This document shows, in pieces, positions 45,896-57,960 of a stretch of 64,000 nucleotides of DNA; within the stretch, counting starts at the first letter, position 1; each line of letters opens with the position of its first letter. A program made the translations under genes and the position numbers. This DNA comes from Pezicula radicicola (Eukaryota > Ascomycota > Leotiomycetes > Helotiales > Dermateaceae): NCBI GenBank assembly GCA_003008705.1, contig PDUO01000004.1, positions 868,001 to 932,000 on the forward strand, given 5' to 3'. Under the pieces are notes generated by a model, which was given only the letters and a program-made list of their open reading frames with translations, did not search any database and was not told where the DNA came from.

Positions 45896-48064
45896 TCAAC
45901 CATTATCATCTCGCCTCTCACCAAGTCCTTCTGGTCCTTTTCCCCAAGCACCAGCCTTCTTACCCCACTTAGTCATTCCCCAAGCATGCCACCCCCCGAT
46001 TTGCGGCGGTTCTACAAGCTTCTCCTTAAAAGGACTGCCGGCAAGCTTCTTCTCTCTCTCTTCTATCTCCTTGCCTTGCAAACCAGCTGGTCTATCAAGT
46101 TCAAACGATTCTCCTAATTTCACATCTGTCTTTATCCCATCCACTGCTTTCTCCCGTGGTATCTCAGGAGTTGCAGTACGTTCCCATCTCCTGACCTCGA
46201 TTGGCAAAGGCCTCCACCATCCAGGTTCAGACCTGGCATGCCATCTTGCACCACACATTTCCCAGAGCCTACTTCTTGCTCTCTTGTAAGCAAACCACTC
46301 ATCCTCACCGGTAAAGGAACTTGTCATTCCAAAATCAACTCGGCGCCCGATCTCGTTTCCCACACCTGGTACGGACCCGAAATCCGAGTCTTGGTCAGGA
46401 TCGTATCCTGTCTTTTGTTGTTCTTCATACGATGAAATATTAGGTCGAAAGGGAGATGTTTGGTCTTGATAGATCTCGGAAAGAGTTTCGGGATAGACTG
46501 CATCACCGCTATCATTTGCGTCCCCTGAAGTGGAGGTTGTGCATGCTGGGTCGATTGTAGTCTCTGGGAAGAAAAGCTCATCTGGACCAGCTTCTGCTCT
46601 GATTATGAGCTTACAACGTGCTTCGTAGAGTGCATCGAGGAGAGTAATTAGGCGTCTTGCTTCGTTCTTTTGTGAAAGTGTGAGAACGGGAACTTCGTCA
46701 AGAATGAGCGTGTCAAAGGTTGATGCTAAAGTGATATAGTCTGCTGGACCAAAAGTTCCTGCACATAAGTCCGGAAACGACCAATAAGTTACACCTGCAA
46801 GATGTCGTGGTACTAGCACTTGTCTGCCATACACAAGTAAGGTGGTGGATTCCCACGGGATGGGGTCAGGCGTGTTGGATTGAAACGCAGCTCGTACGGC
46901 ATTGTTCCAAAGATTTTCGGCATGGGGTGAACTTAAATGATACTTCTTTGGTATTCCTGCCTTCGCTGCGCCCATTCCTTCTTTTTCCTTCTCGATAGCA
47001 TTAACACTCTGTTCGTATCCAAACCCAAGCTTTCCTGGCTCCAACTTTTCCAAGCCAGAAAATCCTTCGACCATCTCTTCTCTCATTGTTTCAAGGACTT
47101 GTTCGGAGTCAGCATCCTGCTCAATCTCTCTCCTTCTCCAATCTCTGCCTCCCTCCATATCCCAAGTTTCGCATCTTGCTTTCAATACTTCAACAAAGCC
47201 AGCATATTCTGCGTTGCTGGGAAACATGTTGAAATTGCTTCTATTTCCCCCAAGGCCAAGCCAATTCCTCACCAAGCCTCCTCTTCTTGATGCAGCATAA
47301 TCTACACCGCTCGCCTTCGCTAATTCATCTGGTATCCGGTTTGAACTTGCAATGAGCACGCCACCAAGTTGAAAGAAGGTTGTTAAAAGCGTACTCAAGA
47401 TCTTGCTTGCAGCCCTATCTGGTAACTGAAATTCGTCAAGAAATAGAATCGGACTCTTCTCAACCATGTCTTTAGCCAACCACAGCAAAGAATGCTCTTC
47501 TTCCTCCTTAGCACCCCTCAAATTTCTCTCCCTTCTTAATTGCTCCAAGCGTGCTAAGGTCTCGAGCATAAAGGTATTGAAATGCCATCTTCTTTTCCGT
47601 TTGTTTGGCAGACTATCAGCTAATAAATCAACTAACATTGACTTTCCGGTCCCAACCTCTCCATGCAGCAACAGTCCACGAGGAGAGTCTAAATTCATAG
47701 CTGCTTCATGACTGGTAAGTACTTTCGTCAAAGCGAGAGTATCAGCCCTTTCTTTCTTTAAAAATAGATGAGCAAATAATGGATTTTGTCGTAAAGGATG
47801 ACCTTTTACGGCCACAACTCTCTCCCCATCTTCGTCTTCATTCTTAGGAGAAATGGTCTTGCTAATGGCCTTGAGGCGATCTCCATATTCCGATGCAGGA
47901 GAGTAGTCTTTTAAGCGATGATACAGTTTCTGTAGGTGTAGTGCAAGACGATGTTGTGCTGGATCTGGATCAATTTGTTTCGTGGCTAGAAGAGCTCGAT
48001 ATAGTACTATGGGGTTGGTGATTGTGATACCAGTGGTAGTAACTGGAGTTGGTAGAGGTGGCAT
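45896..48064 (-). CDS. AFG1: AFG1-like mitochondrial ATPase
   Basis: A single exon encodes 722 residues. AFG1/LACE1 proteins are AAA-related P-loop ATPases of the inner mitochondrial membrane that assist turnover of misassembled respiratory subunits. Walker A is HGEVGTGKS (residues about 134-142), Walker B is ILFLDEFQLPD (206-216) and sensor 1 is IASSNRIPDEL (238-248). The family hallmark AASRRGGL occurs after VDY. The protein is longer than yeast Afg1 (509) because of inserts in the C-terminal half, including an acidic low-complexity region, as is common in filamentous fungi. The N-terminus is not strongly basic, so a classical presequence is not obvious and an upstream exon cannot be excluded. 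Confidence 0.92.
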   Translation of the reverse strand: MPPLPTPVTTTGITITNPIVLYRALLATKQIDPDPAQHRLALHLQKLYHRLKDYSPASEYGDRLKAISKTISPKNEDEDGERVVAVKGHPLRQNPLFAHLFLKKERADTLALTKVLTSHEAAMNLDSPRGLLLHGEVGTGKSMLVDLLADSLPNKRKRRWHFNTFMLETLARLEQLRRERNLRGAKEEEEHSLLWLAKDMVEKSPILFLDEFQLPDRAASKILSTLLTTFFQLGGVLIASSNRIPDELAKASGVDYAASRRGGLVRNWLGLGGNRSNFNMFPSNAEYAGFVEVLKARCETWDMEGGRDWRRREIEQDADSEQVLETMREEMVEGFSGLEKLEPGKLGFGYEQSVNAIEKEKEGMGAAKAGIPKKYHLSSPHAENLWNNAVRAAFQSNTPDPIPWESTTLLVYGRQVLVPRHLAGVTYWSFPDLCAGTFGPADYITLASTFDTLILDEVPVLTLSQKNEARRLITLLDALYEARCKLIIRAEAGPDELFFPETTIDPACTTSTSGDANDSGDAVYPETLSEIYQDQTSPFRPNISSYEEQQKTGYDPDQDSDFGSVPGVGNEIGRRVDFGMTSSFTGEDEWFAYKRARSRLWEMCGARWHARSEPGWWRPLPIEVRRWERTATPEIPREKAVDGIKTDVKLGESFELDRPAGLQGKEIEEREKKLAGSPFKEKLVEPPQIGGWHAWGMTKWGKKAGAWGKGPEGLGERRDDNG

Positions 48065-48819
48065 TGGGAACTATATTTCATCGCGAGGTTGTTGATGTTT
48101 CTCGGAGGTTGAAGTGTGAGCGTCATCGCTGGGTCTTGGTGGTGGTTCGGTAGATCCTCGTACCGAGGAGAAACCCAACTGATTGACTATTCAACTCCAA
48201 GAACGTCTGCTTGTCTGTTTCTTGTTATCTATGACCTATTCTACTTCGAAACACAGTATTTTGAAAGGAATGCGTTTCCTTTCCCAAGGGCAATGTCTTT
48301 ACAAATATACAACGACCATGGCCTTGATAGGCAAATTGTTCATATCCGGTGAACTTCCCGAGTTTACAACCACTACGTTAGGTGCTTATCTTCATAAAAG
48401 TTGTCCCTTCCCCTCAAACTCTTTAACAATTCATTAACGGATCAATTACTTATTGCAATTTAAGAATCAGAAAAGGCACAACAGCTCTTGGATAGCTAAA
48501 TAGATTTTTGTTGTCAAGGACTCGAGAGAAGAATGGCTATACCAAGAAATACACAAAGAAGCTGGTTAAGAACTTCAACATGAGTCTGCTGATACAAATG
48601 AATGGTAATGCGTTTTGGATGCAAGTCTCGAGCGTAGAATTATGAATTGATCTACGAAGTACTCCGTAAAAAGGTAGGAGATCTGTGATGCAGCTTGATC
48701 CAAATTCAATAGAGCTATCGCCAAAGCACGTGACCTTATCGCAAAGCGAACCTGGAAAAATTCGGTATCCGTATGATTTTATTTTCTATGTTCAAGGACA
48801 AGAGTACGCTGTGGAGAAA
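48065..48819. other. divergent promoter region of AFG1 and MPP10
   Basis: This 755-bp stretch lies between head-to-head genes. The MPP10 frame is open back to 48685 (GTG) and an in-frame ATG occurs at 48688, but that 44-residue extension does not look like the family. No other gene is present. Confidence 0.65.
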
Positions 48820-51087
48820 ATGGCTACTACAGGAAGTGCATCGTCCTCAATGACTTCTACGTCTCACACCATGACAGCTGCTCCAATAACCGCGCCAAAC
48901 AGCAAATCCAATGGTGACTCCTCAATCACAAATCTCCTCACAGCGCTCACGCCTGGCAACCGCCACACATTCATCCAGCCTCCGTCCTCTCTACCCAATG
49001 CAAGCTTAGAGTTTGCCAAAGCGACGCTCGATGGAGTCGCAGGTCAACTTGGAGATGAACAAGTAGCGCGGCAGAGGGAAGAGCGCAAGAAAAGGAAAAG
49101 AGGAGAGAGTGCATTGGGTGATGGAGAGGTCCTGAAAATTAGAAAGGTGCATACACAAGGATTCGAAGTCGAGCAAGTCTGGGAGCAGGCGAGAAGAGTC
49201 ATTGATGCTCTGAGAGGCGATGCAGAAAGGGCGCTTGAGGAACTGGGCCCTACTGAGGAGCAAGAGGCAGAGGTCAATGGGAATGGCGGGGTTGAACTTT
49301 TGAAATTCGACAAAGACGGATTTGAGGTTGGTTCAGATGATGAGAGTGAGGATGGGGACGAAATAGAGTATTCGAGTGAAGATTCACAGGAAGAGGATGA
49401 CGAAGAGGGTGAGCAAGAAGACCAGGACGAGAGCCTGGACGAGGACGGGGGTGATGCAGATGACTTCCTAGATGGACTTGAAGATGGTGACGATTATGAA
49501 GATGAGGAGGATGTGGATGATGAAGCAGTAGAAACCTTCCAGCCGGATCCACACGGACTCAACGACGGATTTTTCTCAATAGACGAGTTCAACAAACAAA
49601 CCGAGTTTCTTGAGCAGCAAGACGCCGCTGCAGACCCTTATACCGGTGAAGCAAGCGACGAAGAAGATATCGATTGGGACGCGGATCCTATGGCAACGCC
49701 TGCAAAGCCTGTATCGAGTTCACGAAGAGCTGCAGCAATGGACATCGACGAGGATGAAGAGGACGAGGATGAGGACGACGACGACGACGGACCAACATTC
49801 AAAGACATGGATCTCAACGCTCCGGAAGGCGACAGTGACGAATCAGGAGAAGAAGACGACGAGGACGAAGATCTTGATCCTACCGGCGACAATACTAATG
49901 AAGTCCTATACAAGGATTTCTTTGAGCCTCCACCACGGAAAGCGGGAAAGGCAGAACGTCAAGCAAATTATTTGGAAAGGCAGGCCCAAAAACCCAAAGA
50001 TGCAGCACCAGAAGATGAAGAAGCAGATATGGAGCGCGTCGCAGCTAATATCCATCGCGATCTCTTCGACGATGAGGATGAAGACAACTCTGAAGACGCT
50101 CTATCAGACGTCGATCCAGCAGATCCCAAATCTCGAAAATCAGCCCACGAACGGCGCCAAGCCAAGCTGAACGAGGAGATTCGCCGTCTCGAGGCCGCCT
50201 CCGTACAGAAACGCGAATGGACACTCTCAGGTGAAGCAAGAGCGGCAGACCGTCCCTTGAATTCTCTTCTTGAAGAGGACCTTGACTTCGAGCGCACCGG
50301 AAAGCCAGTTCCAGTCATCACAGCCGAGGTCAGCGAGAGTATAGAAGAACTCATCAAGCGACGTATCTTAGCACAAGAATTCGATGAAGTCATCAAACGA
50401 CGCCCCGATTCTCTGAATACTCCTACTGATACCCGACGTGGTCGATTTGAGCTTGATGACAGCAAGCCTTCTCAAAGTCTCGCAGAGATGTACGAGGAAG
50501 AGCATGTCAAGAAAAACAATCCAGATACTTACGTCAGTAAAGCAGATGAGAAGGCTCGCAAGGATGAGAAGGAAATTGAGGTTCTCTGGAAAGAAGTCAG
50601 TGCTAAGCTGGATGCATTGAGTAGCTGGCATTACAAGCCGAAGCCTGCAGCTCCTTCTCTCACTGTTGTATCCGATGTTGCGACCATCGCTATGGAGGAC
50701 GCCCAACCATCTACAGCAGCTGGTATGGCAGGTGCCGATAGTATGCTTGCACCACAAGAAGTCTACAAGGCAGGCAAGGACAAAGAGACTATCGAGAAGG
50801 GTGAGGTAGTACCAAAGAGCGGGGCGCCAGTTGCAAGACAGGAAATGACGAGAGAAGAGAAGCTAAGAAGAAGAAGGAGAGAGAAGGAGAGAATTAAAAA
50901 GAGAGGCGGCGAAGAACAGAACAAGCACCAGGTCAGCAAGAAGGAGCAGGCAAAGAGAGATACAGTTGGCGAGCTCAAGAAGGGCGGTGTTAAGATTATT
51001 GGCCGCAAGGGTGATATCAAGGATGTTGATGGCAATAAAATTAAGGCTACTACTGCGATTAATGGTGCTGGTGGCTTGAAGCTATAA
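48820..51087 (+). CDS. MPP10: U3 small nucleolar ribonucleoprotein protein Mpp10
   Basis: A single exon, 755 residues from the ATG at 48820 (context GAAAATGGC). Mpp10 is a U3 snoRNP component of the SSU processome that helps cleave pre-18S rRNA in the nucleolus. The N-terminal domain contains NRHTFIQPPSSLPNASLEFA and a basic stretch (ERKKRKRGE). Long acidic tracts of Asp/Glu follow between about residues 165 and 450. The conserved C-terminal half contains RPLNSLLEEDLDFERTGKP, VSESIEELIKRRILAQEFDE, LAEMYEEEHVKKN and a Lys/Arg-rich tail (EKLRRRRREKERIKKRGGE). An earlier in-frame ATG at 48688 would add 44 residues that are unlike the family, so 48820 is preferred. Confidence 0.93.
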   Translation: MATTGSASSSMTSTSHTMTAAPITAPNSKSNGDSSITNLLTALTPGNRHTFIQPPSSLPNASLEFAKATLDGVAGQLGDEQVARQREERKKRKRGESALGDGEVLKIRKVHTQGFEVEQVWEQARRVIDALRGDAERALEELGPTEEQEAEVNGNGGVELLKFDKDGFEVGSDDESEDGDEIEYSSEDSQEEDDEEGEQEDQDESLDEDGGDADDFLDGLEDGDDYEDEEDVDDEAVETFQPDPHGLNDGFFSIDEFNKQTEFLEQQDAAADPYTGEASDEEDIDWDADPMATPAKPVSSSRRAAAMDIDEDEEDEDEDDDDDGPTFKDMDLNAPEGDSDESGEEDDEDEDLDPTGDNTNEVLYKDFFEPPPRKAGKAERQANYLERQAQKPKDAAPEDEEADMERVAANIHRDLFDDEDEDNSEDALSDVDPADPKSRKSAHERRQAKLNEEIRRLEAASVQKREWTLSGEARAADRPLNSLLEEDLDFERTGKPVPVITAEVSESIEELIKRRILAQEFDEVIKRRPDSLNTPTDTRRGRFELDDSKPSQSLAEMYEEEHVKKNNPDTYVSKADEKARKDEKEIEVLWKEVSAKLDALSSWHYKPKPAAPSLTVVSDVATIAMEDAQPSTAAGMAGADSMLAPQEVYKAGKDKETIEKGEVVPKSGAPVARQEMTREEKLRRRRREKERIKKRGGEEQNKHQVSKKEQAKRDTVGELKKGGVKIIGRKGDIKDVDGNKIKATTAINGAGGLKL

Positions 51088-51622
51088 GGACGAGAAGTCA
51101 ATAAAAGACTTTCTCTCGGCGTTAAAGGGTGCAGCATTTTGGACATTTGGCATAATCAGCATTCATATGTGTGTGGCGCAGCACTGAAAAATCAATGTTT
51201 TTACTTCTGTGTGATCCCTCTCTTGAGCGATTTCTCGTCCTTCGAGCATATCTATGGGATAGCTAACAATCCAAGTTATAAGGAATAGTAGACAATAAAA
51301 AAACTCAACCTTGGGCATCGACGAGGCCACCATGAGGAGTTATCATTGGGGATTGCGGCTCCCCGCATTTCCTTCATGAAGATGTGGAGTTGCTAAGAAA
51401 CAAGCATAGACAGAATACGCAGGCTTTCTATGCGAAACATTCAGATGCGGCGTCTTGCTGTGATGCTGTCACTTATGATCATGTTGCCAACACACTTTGA
51501 AAACTTGTTTAGTACTTTTTAAAATATTTAAGGATTAATCCTAGTAGTCCCACAGATAATAAACGTTGAGTACGGCTGTTTAAATAGTCTTTATTACAGT
51601 TAACAGCATCAACATTGCTGTT

Positions 51623-51660
51623 CTATCTATCTATCTATCTATATGCATGCATGCATGCTT
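51623..51660. repeat. compound microsatellite (CTAT)n-(ATGC)n
   Basis: About five CTAT units are followed by about four ATGC units. It lies at the edge of the AT-rich block. Confidence 0.9.
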
Positions 51661-53535
51661 GCTTGAATAGTTAAGTAAGCATAGGAGTTGTTAAAGAGAG
51701 CATTTATAACAAAGACATAGTTCACAACTACAAGAAACTTTGCAAATTAATTATATAATTAGAAATTAATTTTACACTATTGTTCCTAATTATAAGTGCT
51801 TCTAAAAGATACCTACTAACTAGTTTGTTAACACTATGTACCTTAAAGAAGATCCTAACCAAAGTTATAAGACTAGAACAATACAGCTAATTATTCAAGT
51901 CCTTAAAACTTAAGAATATTAGTGTTTTTAAAGCCAAAGTTAGAAGGAGTTACAAACCACTAAAACAATTAATGGATGTTTATTAAGGCAATAAGAAACC
52001 TTGTATCTAAACTGGTACTAATTGCTCTTCAAGATGGTGTTGTACAGTAACAAAACGACGTCACTGGTTTTGGCAACTATAGTAGAGGTTTCTTCCAAAA
52101 ACTTCATTAACAAGATTTATAGAACTATACCGACATATTGAGCCGTATATTGTGTAGATGGTGTAGGTGCGCACTCCACCTCAACCATCCTAATCTCATA
52201 AACATATTCAGCGAATACTCTAGATCTCCTTTATTTGACAGCAAGATAAATTTTGACAACAAGTCAGATCAAAGAAAAGTTATAAGATAAGAATAATTCA
52301 TCTTGTACCCTTCCAAAGGACCTACTTCCAGAATTAGTACCATCTCTTTCTTCTCGTCCTCATCCACTTCCGCTCCCTAGCATGTGTCCTCCGCTACCAC
52401 GCGGTCCGCTACAAATTCTCTGCCATTGGCTCTGTCGAACTTAGTTCTCTCATCCTCTCACACCTCTTTCTTCTCGCACTTGTTCTCTGCCCTTTTAAGG
52501 AAACGAGTTTCAGGCAATGTAGATATCACTCAGACTTGAGTATTTAGTATACACTCTAATGTTAAGAGATAGGCGAGATAAGAAGCTAGGCTAGGCTACT
52601 TACTATCGAAACGTTAGTACGAAAGACCTACTAATTCAAGGAGAAAGTGTTCCTGTCATCACTAAAGATGCCTTGAAGCTTCGTTCTTCTCTGTATTGTG
52701 TATATTCTACGTTGATATAAGAAGAATTAGATCGAGGCACCGAGTACAAGCATGCAACTTTGTGTAAACACTTGTACGCTTGTTCCTCTCCCTATAAGTC
52801 TTCAGACTTCATGTAAAACAGGAAACGCAGCAGCCAAGACTTAAGTGTAGATAGTAAGGCCTTCATGCTTAATATGCATGATACCGTGACCAAGCCTAGA
52901 TTTCATGGAAAGGTCCCTCTATGTAGAAGTTCTAAAGTCATGAAAAACAGTACTTTTAGCCGCTGAATAAAAGATAATTTAGAACTATATCCTGTACTGA
53001 TACCTTAAACAGAAGAGTCGAGACGACCGTCATGAGTATATAAAAAGAATTCTATATCTCAACTGGTCGGTTATCGTTACTGCATCTGCAAGTAGCTGTG
53101 GTACAGAAGGAAGTTAACACTATAGTCCTATACGTCCTCGAAGTAGCGATTAGTTGTGATATAAAGGGATTAGCATCAATGATATGTTGTTCTTCCTCAC
53201 TCGAGATGATTGAATACTAAATGCTCCTGCCACTCCGTGCAAAGATCTTTCTTCTGTATCATTTCTAATGACTCAACGCCGAACAATTCGTATTACATCT
53301 ATGGAGAATTCTGATTTCCTAAGGATGTTTAGTTAGCTACGTAATTGGATTTTCCATGGCCTGGAATTTTGGGTAGGTAATGGTCAATTGGCCTTTGAGG
53401 ATTAGATGTTTTGTGAGGTTGTGACGCGAGTGAGGGCTGTAGTGCTGTAGTTGGCGTTCCTGTGGGTAAACCGTCAGGCTTGCGTTTTATTCCGCTTGAC
53501 GTCCCATCGCAGATACTTCTGGGGTCTTTTGGAGG

Positions 53536-53689
53536 GTACTGTGTCAATTTCTTCTTAAGATATCATTTTGAGTAGTTCACTTTGACATGAGAAACCTACT
53601 TGTTTTGAGTAGCCTACTTAGTTCAAGTAACTCACTTAATATGCGGCCTTATTAAAAAAGATCTCTTAAAAAAGCAATTTTCATGGTAC
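53536..53689. mobile_element. MITE-like element, family 2, diverged copy E
   Basis: This 154-bp element has ends GTACTGTGTCAATTTCTTCT and the inverse of GTACCATGAAAATTGCTTTT, leading into TAAGATATCATTTTGA and TTAAGAGATCTTTTTT. The arms match copies C and D with several substitutions. The interior again holds GAGTAACC/GTAACTCACTT-type repeats. Confidence 0.65.
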
Positions 53690-56170
53690 TTTCTTTCTTG
53701 TTCTGACTTCCAGTATCGCTCTCCTTCCTGCCCTTTGTTGCCTTGGAAGAGCTTGTTGTGATTTAAGTATGCACGTGCTGTCTCTGTTCTCCAAGTCTAG
53801 TATGCTTCTAGACTGGAGGATACTTTGAGACTCGATCCCGATTCTGTCTTACCGTGGAATGTCATGAATCAGGATTCTCCTCTCCTCAAACCATGGCGTC
53901 ACCGAACGTGGAAGTAAGTGGCCGAAGAGATCACCGGAGAATTTCATGCGCACTTTAATTTACCTCAAGCGCACGCGTCGTTGAGGTGAAGTCAGAAACG
54001 CTTTCTTTTACTGGTAATTCTTATTCTGTGACTTGGTGTAGCGCTTGCGCAGGTACGAGAGATAGTTGAAATGGACGACACGAGATGTTTGCCGGGCTTG
54101 AGCCGGTCTTCGCCTCGAATGACAACACAGAAAGAGGGCTGAGGTCGCATTGAAGAGATTGGTTCCGATTCCCGTCAAGACCAAAATAATTCAAATCACG
54201 ATGCAAAATGTTGGGTTCTTGATATCCAAAAATCGACGCAGCTATTTCTATTCTTGGAGACAACTTGCCAGACAAAACATCAGGAAATCAGGCCAGCCTT
54301 CAGCCATGCGCCGTGCAACGGATGTTTGTAGCGGTCACCGTACAACCCAAGGCGCCGAGTCGCTGGTCAGCAGAAGGGGAAATTGGATGGGAGGCTAGGC
54401 CATCCAACCAGAAATCTCCTTCTAGCTTCCTGGCTGGCGATCATTGTGGATTGTGGAGAAGCATACTCTAAGGTGCTGTATCCTTAAAATCCACCCATCA
54501 TGTTACAGTACAAGTTTACAGGAAGGGCGCTCGCAACCTCATTTCTTGAACTTCAATTGAAGTTGACTTTGGGAAGGTGACATTATGGTATTGAATCGGA
54601 CGCATATGACAAACAGCGGTTCTTAATACGAGCTTCACATCGGAAGAATTGGCAATGGCAATCAATCAATGGGTGCGTGGAATGATCCGGTATGCGACAG
54701 CCGGTGAGCGCTTATTAGACATGTGCTGGCAGAGAGCCGATCTCAATTCCACGATCGGCTGAAGACATGAAATTTCCTCAACAATATACGAAGGCCTCCA
54801 ATGTCACGAGAAATGCTACGTACGGTATGCTTGAGTCGGTTGATTTGAACTTTTGACTCGGCCGGGCTGCTATTGAAGTGCCCAAAGCAAAGTCTTTGCT
54901 TTCTTTTGAAGTTAAAACCAATCTCGGCTTCTTCTTGACGCCAGCTTCCAAAGACTTCGACGTGGAGAGTTCTTGTGTTCAGCCTTATTGGAGCAGATAC
55001 CTAGGCTAATGTCAAATGGCAATAGTAGAATCGGGGATACTCCTCGTTCGAGCTTGAACACCCCCCTCTGTGACACCTACAAAGTAAGCAATGCAGGAAG
55101 CAAGAGACAATATCAAGAGATTCAAATGCTGGTTGGCTACTCGTTCCTACTTGTCATATAACCCCTCATAAATAGTATACGAGCACAACTTCCACAAACG
55201 AGGGGTTCTCAGTCCAGACTCTTGGGGCGTCTTGGAAACGGGAGTTGGCGGAGATGATTCTAAAGAAGGGAAGCCAGTGAACGTGATCAAGTCAACATAC
55301 CTAACAAGAAGAAGGCTGTATCAATATTGAATCGAGATCCTGAAATAGCTGAGAGTTGTAAATCAGAAGCAAGCAGATGTTGTCAGGAACCAGTGGATGG
55401 ATGGATGGATGTCAGCCAATCTGGATATTTTAGTGAAAGTTCGTGTCCATCAGGGACCAACAGCGTGCCTTCTGCCCCTGGCGCTACTGCAATGCAACAA
55501 CAACAACAACGACAACGGATGAACCTTCTTCTGATGGGAAAGGAAAATAATATGGTGTAGTGGTAAGCCTGGACTGTGTTGTCGCATGGCCTTGCGCGTC
55601 CAAAAAAAAAGATTGGACTTTGCGACTCTGGATTTTGGAGGCAAAGGTCTGGGCTGAGTAGTAGTGAGAAATGAGTCTCGCATCTGAATATCCTTCGGAA
55701 CATGTCCGGTGATGGGCTGAAGAGTGAACTGCCCTGTTAGGATTCTCAAAAAGGGCCCCCCTGACTTTCTCGTGAATTAAAGATCCTGGCTGGCCCATGT
55801 GCATTGGGCAAGGAGGGATTGCAGGGATCCACCAACCATTCGGCCTCCCCCATCTTTAATCTTAAAAAGCGTACCTTTTCGTACCGTAGGCGACCTTAGT
55901 GTGCTCGCTTGGTCCTGGCTGCGAAAGCTGCGATCAACATAAGAAGAAGATCCCCGAACCTCACCGTTGACGCTTCTCTTTCCCTCCTCTTCTCTCCTCA
56001 CCCACACTCGTTCTTTCCAACCAACATCCTGACTTTTCAGTCAATTACATTCGTTTTCGAAAATATCCACGCCTACATCCTAATCTCCTCACCTACACCA
56101 TCCACCACCTCTCCCACCAACCAACCAACTTAATATCGTCCAAACCAACCAAACAAAACCAACCGTCAAG

Positions 56171-56872
56171 ATGCAATTCTCCATGATCGCCGCCGTTGCT
56201 GCTCTCGCAGTCAGCGTTTCTGCTTTCTCCAACGGCACTGTTGCCTACGTCACCGAGACTCTGACCGAGTTCACTGTATGCCAATCCTATCTGCGCTTCG
56301 CAACTCCAACTTTGGGATTCTGGAGTTCACAAGAAGAGAGGTGCTGACAATTCACCCTTTAGACCGTCTGCCCAGCTGCTACCACCTTGACTTACAACGG
56401 TGTTACCATCACTGCCACTGAGGTAAGACCCATTAACTCCTACAACTTGCGCTGGCGCTCTGAGGCTGCGCACATAATACCCAATGCAGCTTCTTCGCGC
56501 TCTGATACCAATGCGCCAGGTTCGAGATCATTGCTGACTTCATTCCAGAGCGAGGTCATCACCCTTCCTTGCCCTTGCACCGTCGTCAAGCCAGTCACCA
56601 CCACCTCTTCCGTTATCTGCAGCACCTGCACTGAGGCCGTCCCAACCAGCACTCCAGTTTACTCTAACGGCACTGTTGCAACCACCGCCCCAGCCACCAC
56701 CAAGGGATCTGTCGGAACTACCAGTGTGAAGACCAGTGCAGTAAAGACCAGCAGTGTTGCCACCAGCACCACTTCTTCTGTCACCACAGCATTCACAGGC
56801 GCAGCCAACAAGTTCGCTGCTTCCGGTGCTTCTCTCGCAGGACTTGTCGGTCTTGCAGCTTTCATCCTGTAA
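56171..56872 (+). CDS. GPI-anchored Ser/Thr-rich cell-wall protein, CCG-6-like
   Basis: Exons 56171-56275, 56363-56422 and 56549-56872 (introns 87 and 126 nt) encode 162 residues. The signal peptide is MQFSMIAAVAALAVSVSA. The mature N-terminus contains NGTVAYVTETLTEFT, then TVCPAATTLTYNGVTITATE, a short domain with the CP...CPCTV cysteine pattern (LPCPCTVVKPV, ICSTC). A Thr/Ser-rich stretch with N-glycosylation sites (SNGT) follows, and the protein ends in a hydrophobic tail (GASLAGLVGLAAFIL), typical of GPI attachment. It resembles Neurospora clock-controlled protein 6 and similar abundant wall proteins of unknown activity. The TTTAG and TTCCAG acceptors keep the frame. The 5' leader has CCAACCAA repeats, as often seen in strongly expressed fungal genes. 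Confidence 0.82.
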
Positions 56873-57709
56873 GCGGTTCACCATCCATTTCGCCTTTCGA
56901 CCGATCACGACATTACGATTCTCACCCTTGCGAGTATAATTTTGTAATTTCATGGACGCGAAGGAAAGCACCTGGACGAGGGAGAAAGCAAGGAGCGGGG
57001 CTGGGAATGAGGATTCTGAAAGGGCATTTTGAGAGGGTTTACTGGTGTTTCTTGCATCGCACTATGGCGTCGATAATGTTCAATTTCTAATCACGACACG
57101 GCTACGCTTTGCAGGCGACATCTTTTCTTGTTCATGCTGCTCGGTGTTGTTGGGGGAGTATATTACACGAGGATTCTATCATACCCAGTGTGCGGTCTTT
57201 TTCAGGTGTCTCGAGACATACAAAGTGTGTCTTGTTCTTTCGAAAATACAATAAATCAAAACCACTTGTTCCACCTGATAACACAATTGGGCTAGCTCTT
57301 TATCTGTGAAAACCACGAGTCCTCCCCACCACTCTTTCCCAAACCAAAACTCCTCAAACTGCAAGTGCAATCCCGGAAACAAGGTCCAACAGCCCTACTT
57401 TGTAAGGCTATTTCAATATGCGCCCGCATATGATAAGATGCACAAAATAATCTGGGGTTGACAGGGGCTTGGCGGGAAGGTGATGCAATGCAAGGTAGGA
57501 GTGCGTTTCAAGTTTCAACGGTCTACCTTCTAACCTTCTTCTAAAGTAACCAAACATCTCCCTCATTTCCAAGGGCTACCAAAGATAACATCCTCCTTCC
57601 TTACTTCCTTAGTCCTTACTTCCCCAAACACCTAGACAATCAACCAGTTCGATATCGCTCAGTTTGATCTTTACGTTATAGCCTTATAGGTAGTGATGAT
57701 GGAGGTAAG

Positions 57710-57960
57710 ATGTATGATGTAAGGAAGGGGGTAGGTAGATAGATAGGTAGTTAGGTAAGGAGGGTTTGGGGGTTTGAGAGTTTAGGGAGGTTTGGGGAGG
57801 TTGGTGGTGTGGATGGATGGGTTGGATGGAGATGGAGATGGAGAAGGAGAAGAGGAGGGTTGACGGAGGTTGGAGGGTTGGATGATGGTTTTGGCGTTAG
57901 AGATAGGAGGGCAAGGAGGAAGGAGAGGGTTTGTTTTGGGGGTTTGTGGAGTTGATTTTT
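57710..57960. repeat. purine-rich low-complexity tract
   Basis: Degenerate GGTA, GGAT and GGAGAT repeats with several runs of three to five G give a strongly asymmetric strand. Some runs could form G-quadruplexes, although one loop is long. Confidence 0.6.

Larger units (their letters stand above)
51088..56170. other. gene-poor region, partly AT-rich
   Basis: About 5 kb has no supportable gene. It is AT-rich with many TA steps from about 51,500 to 53,540. It contains a compound microsatellite (51623-51660) and family-2 MITE copy E (53536-53689). The last 250 bp form the promoter and CCAA-rich leader of the cell-wall protein gene. Confidence 0.6.

Noticed and set aside
48688..48819. upstream in-frame ATG for Mpp10
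   Set aside because: The added 44 residues are unlike the family, and the ATG at 48820 has a better context and is followed by typical Mpp10 sequence.
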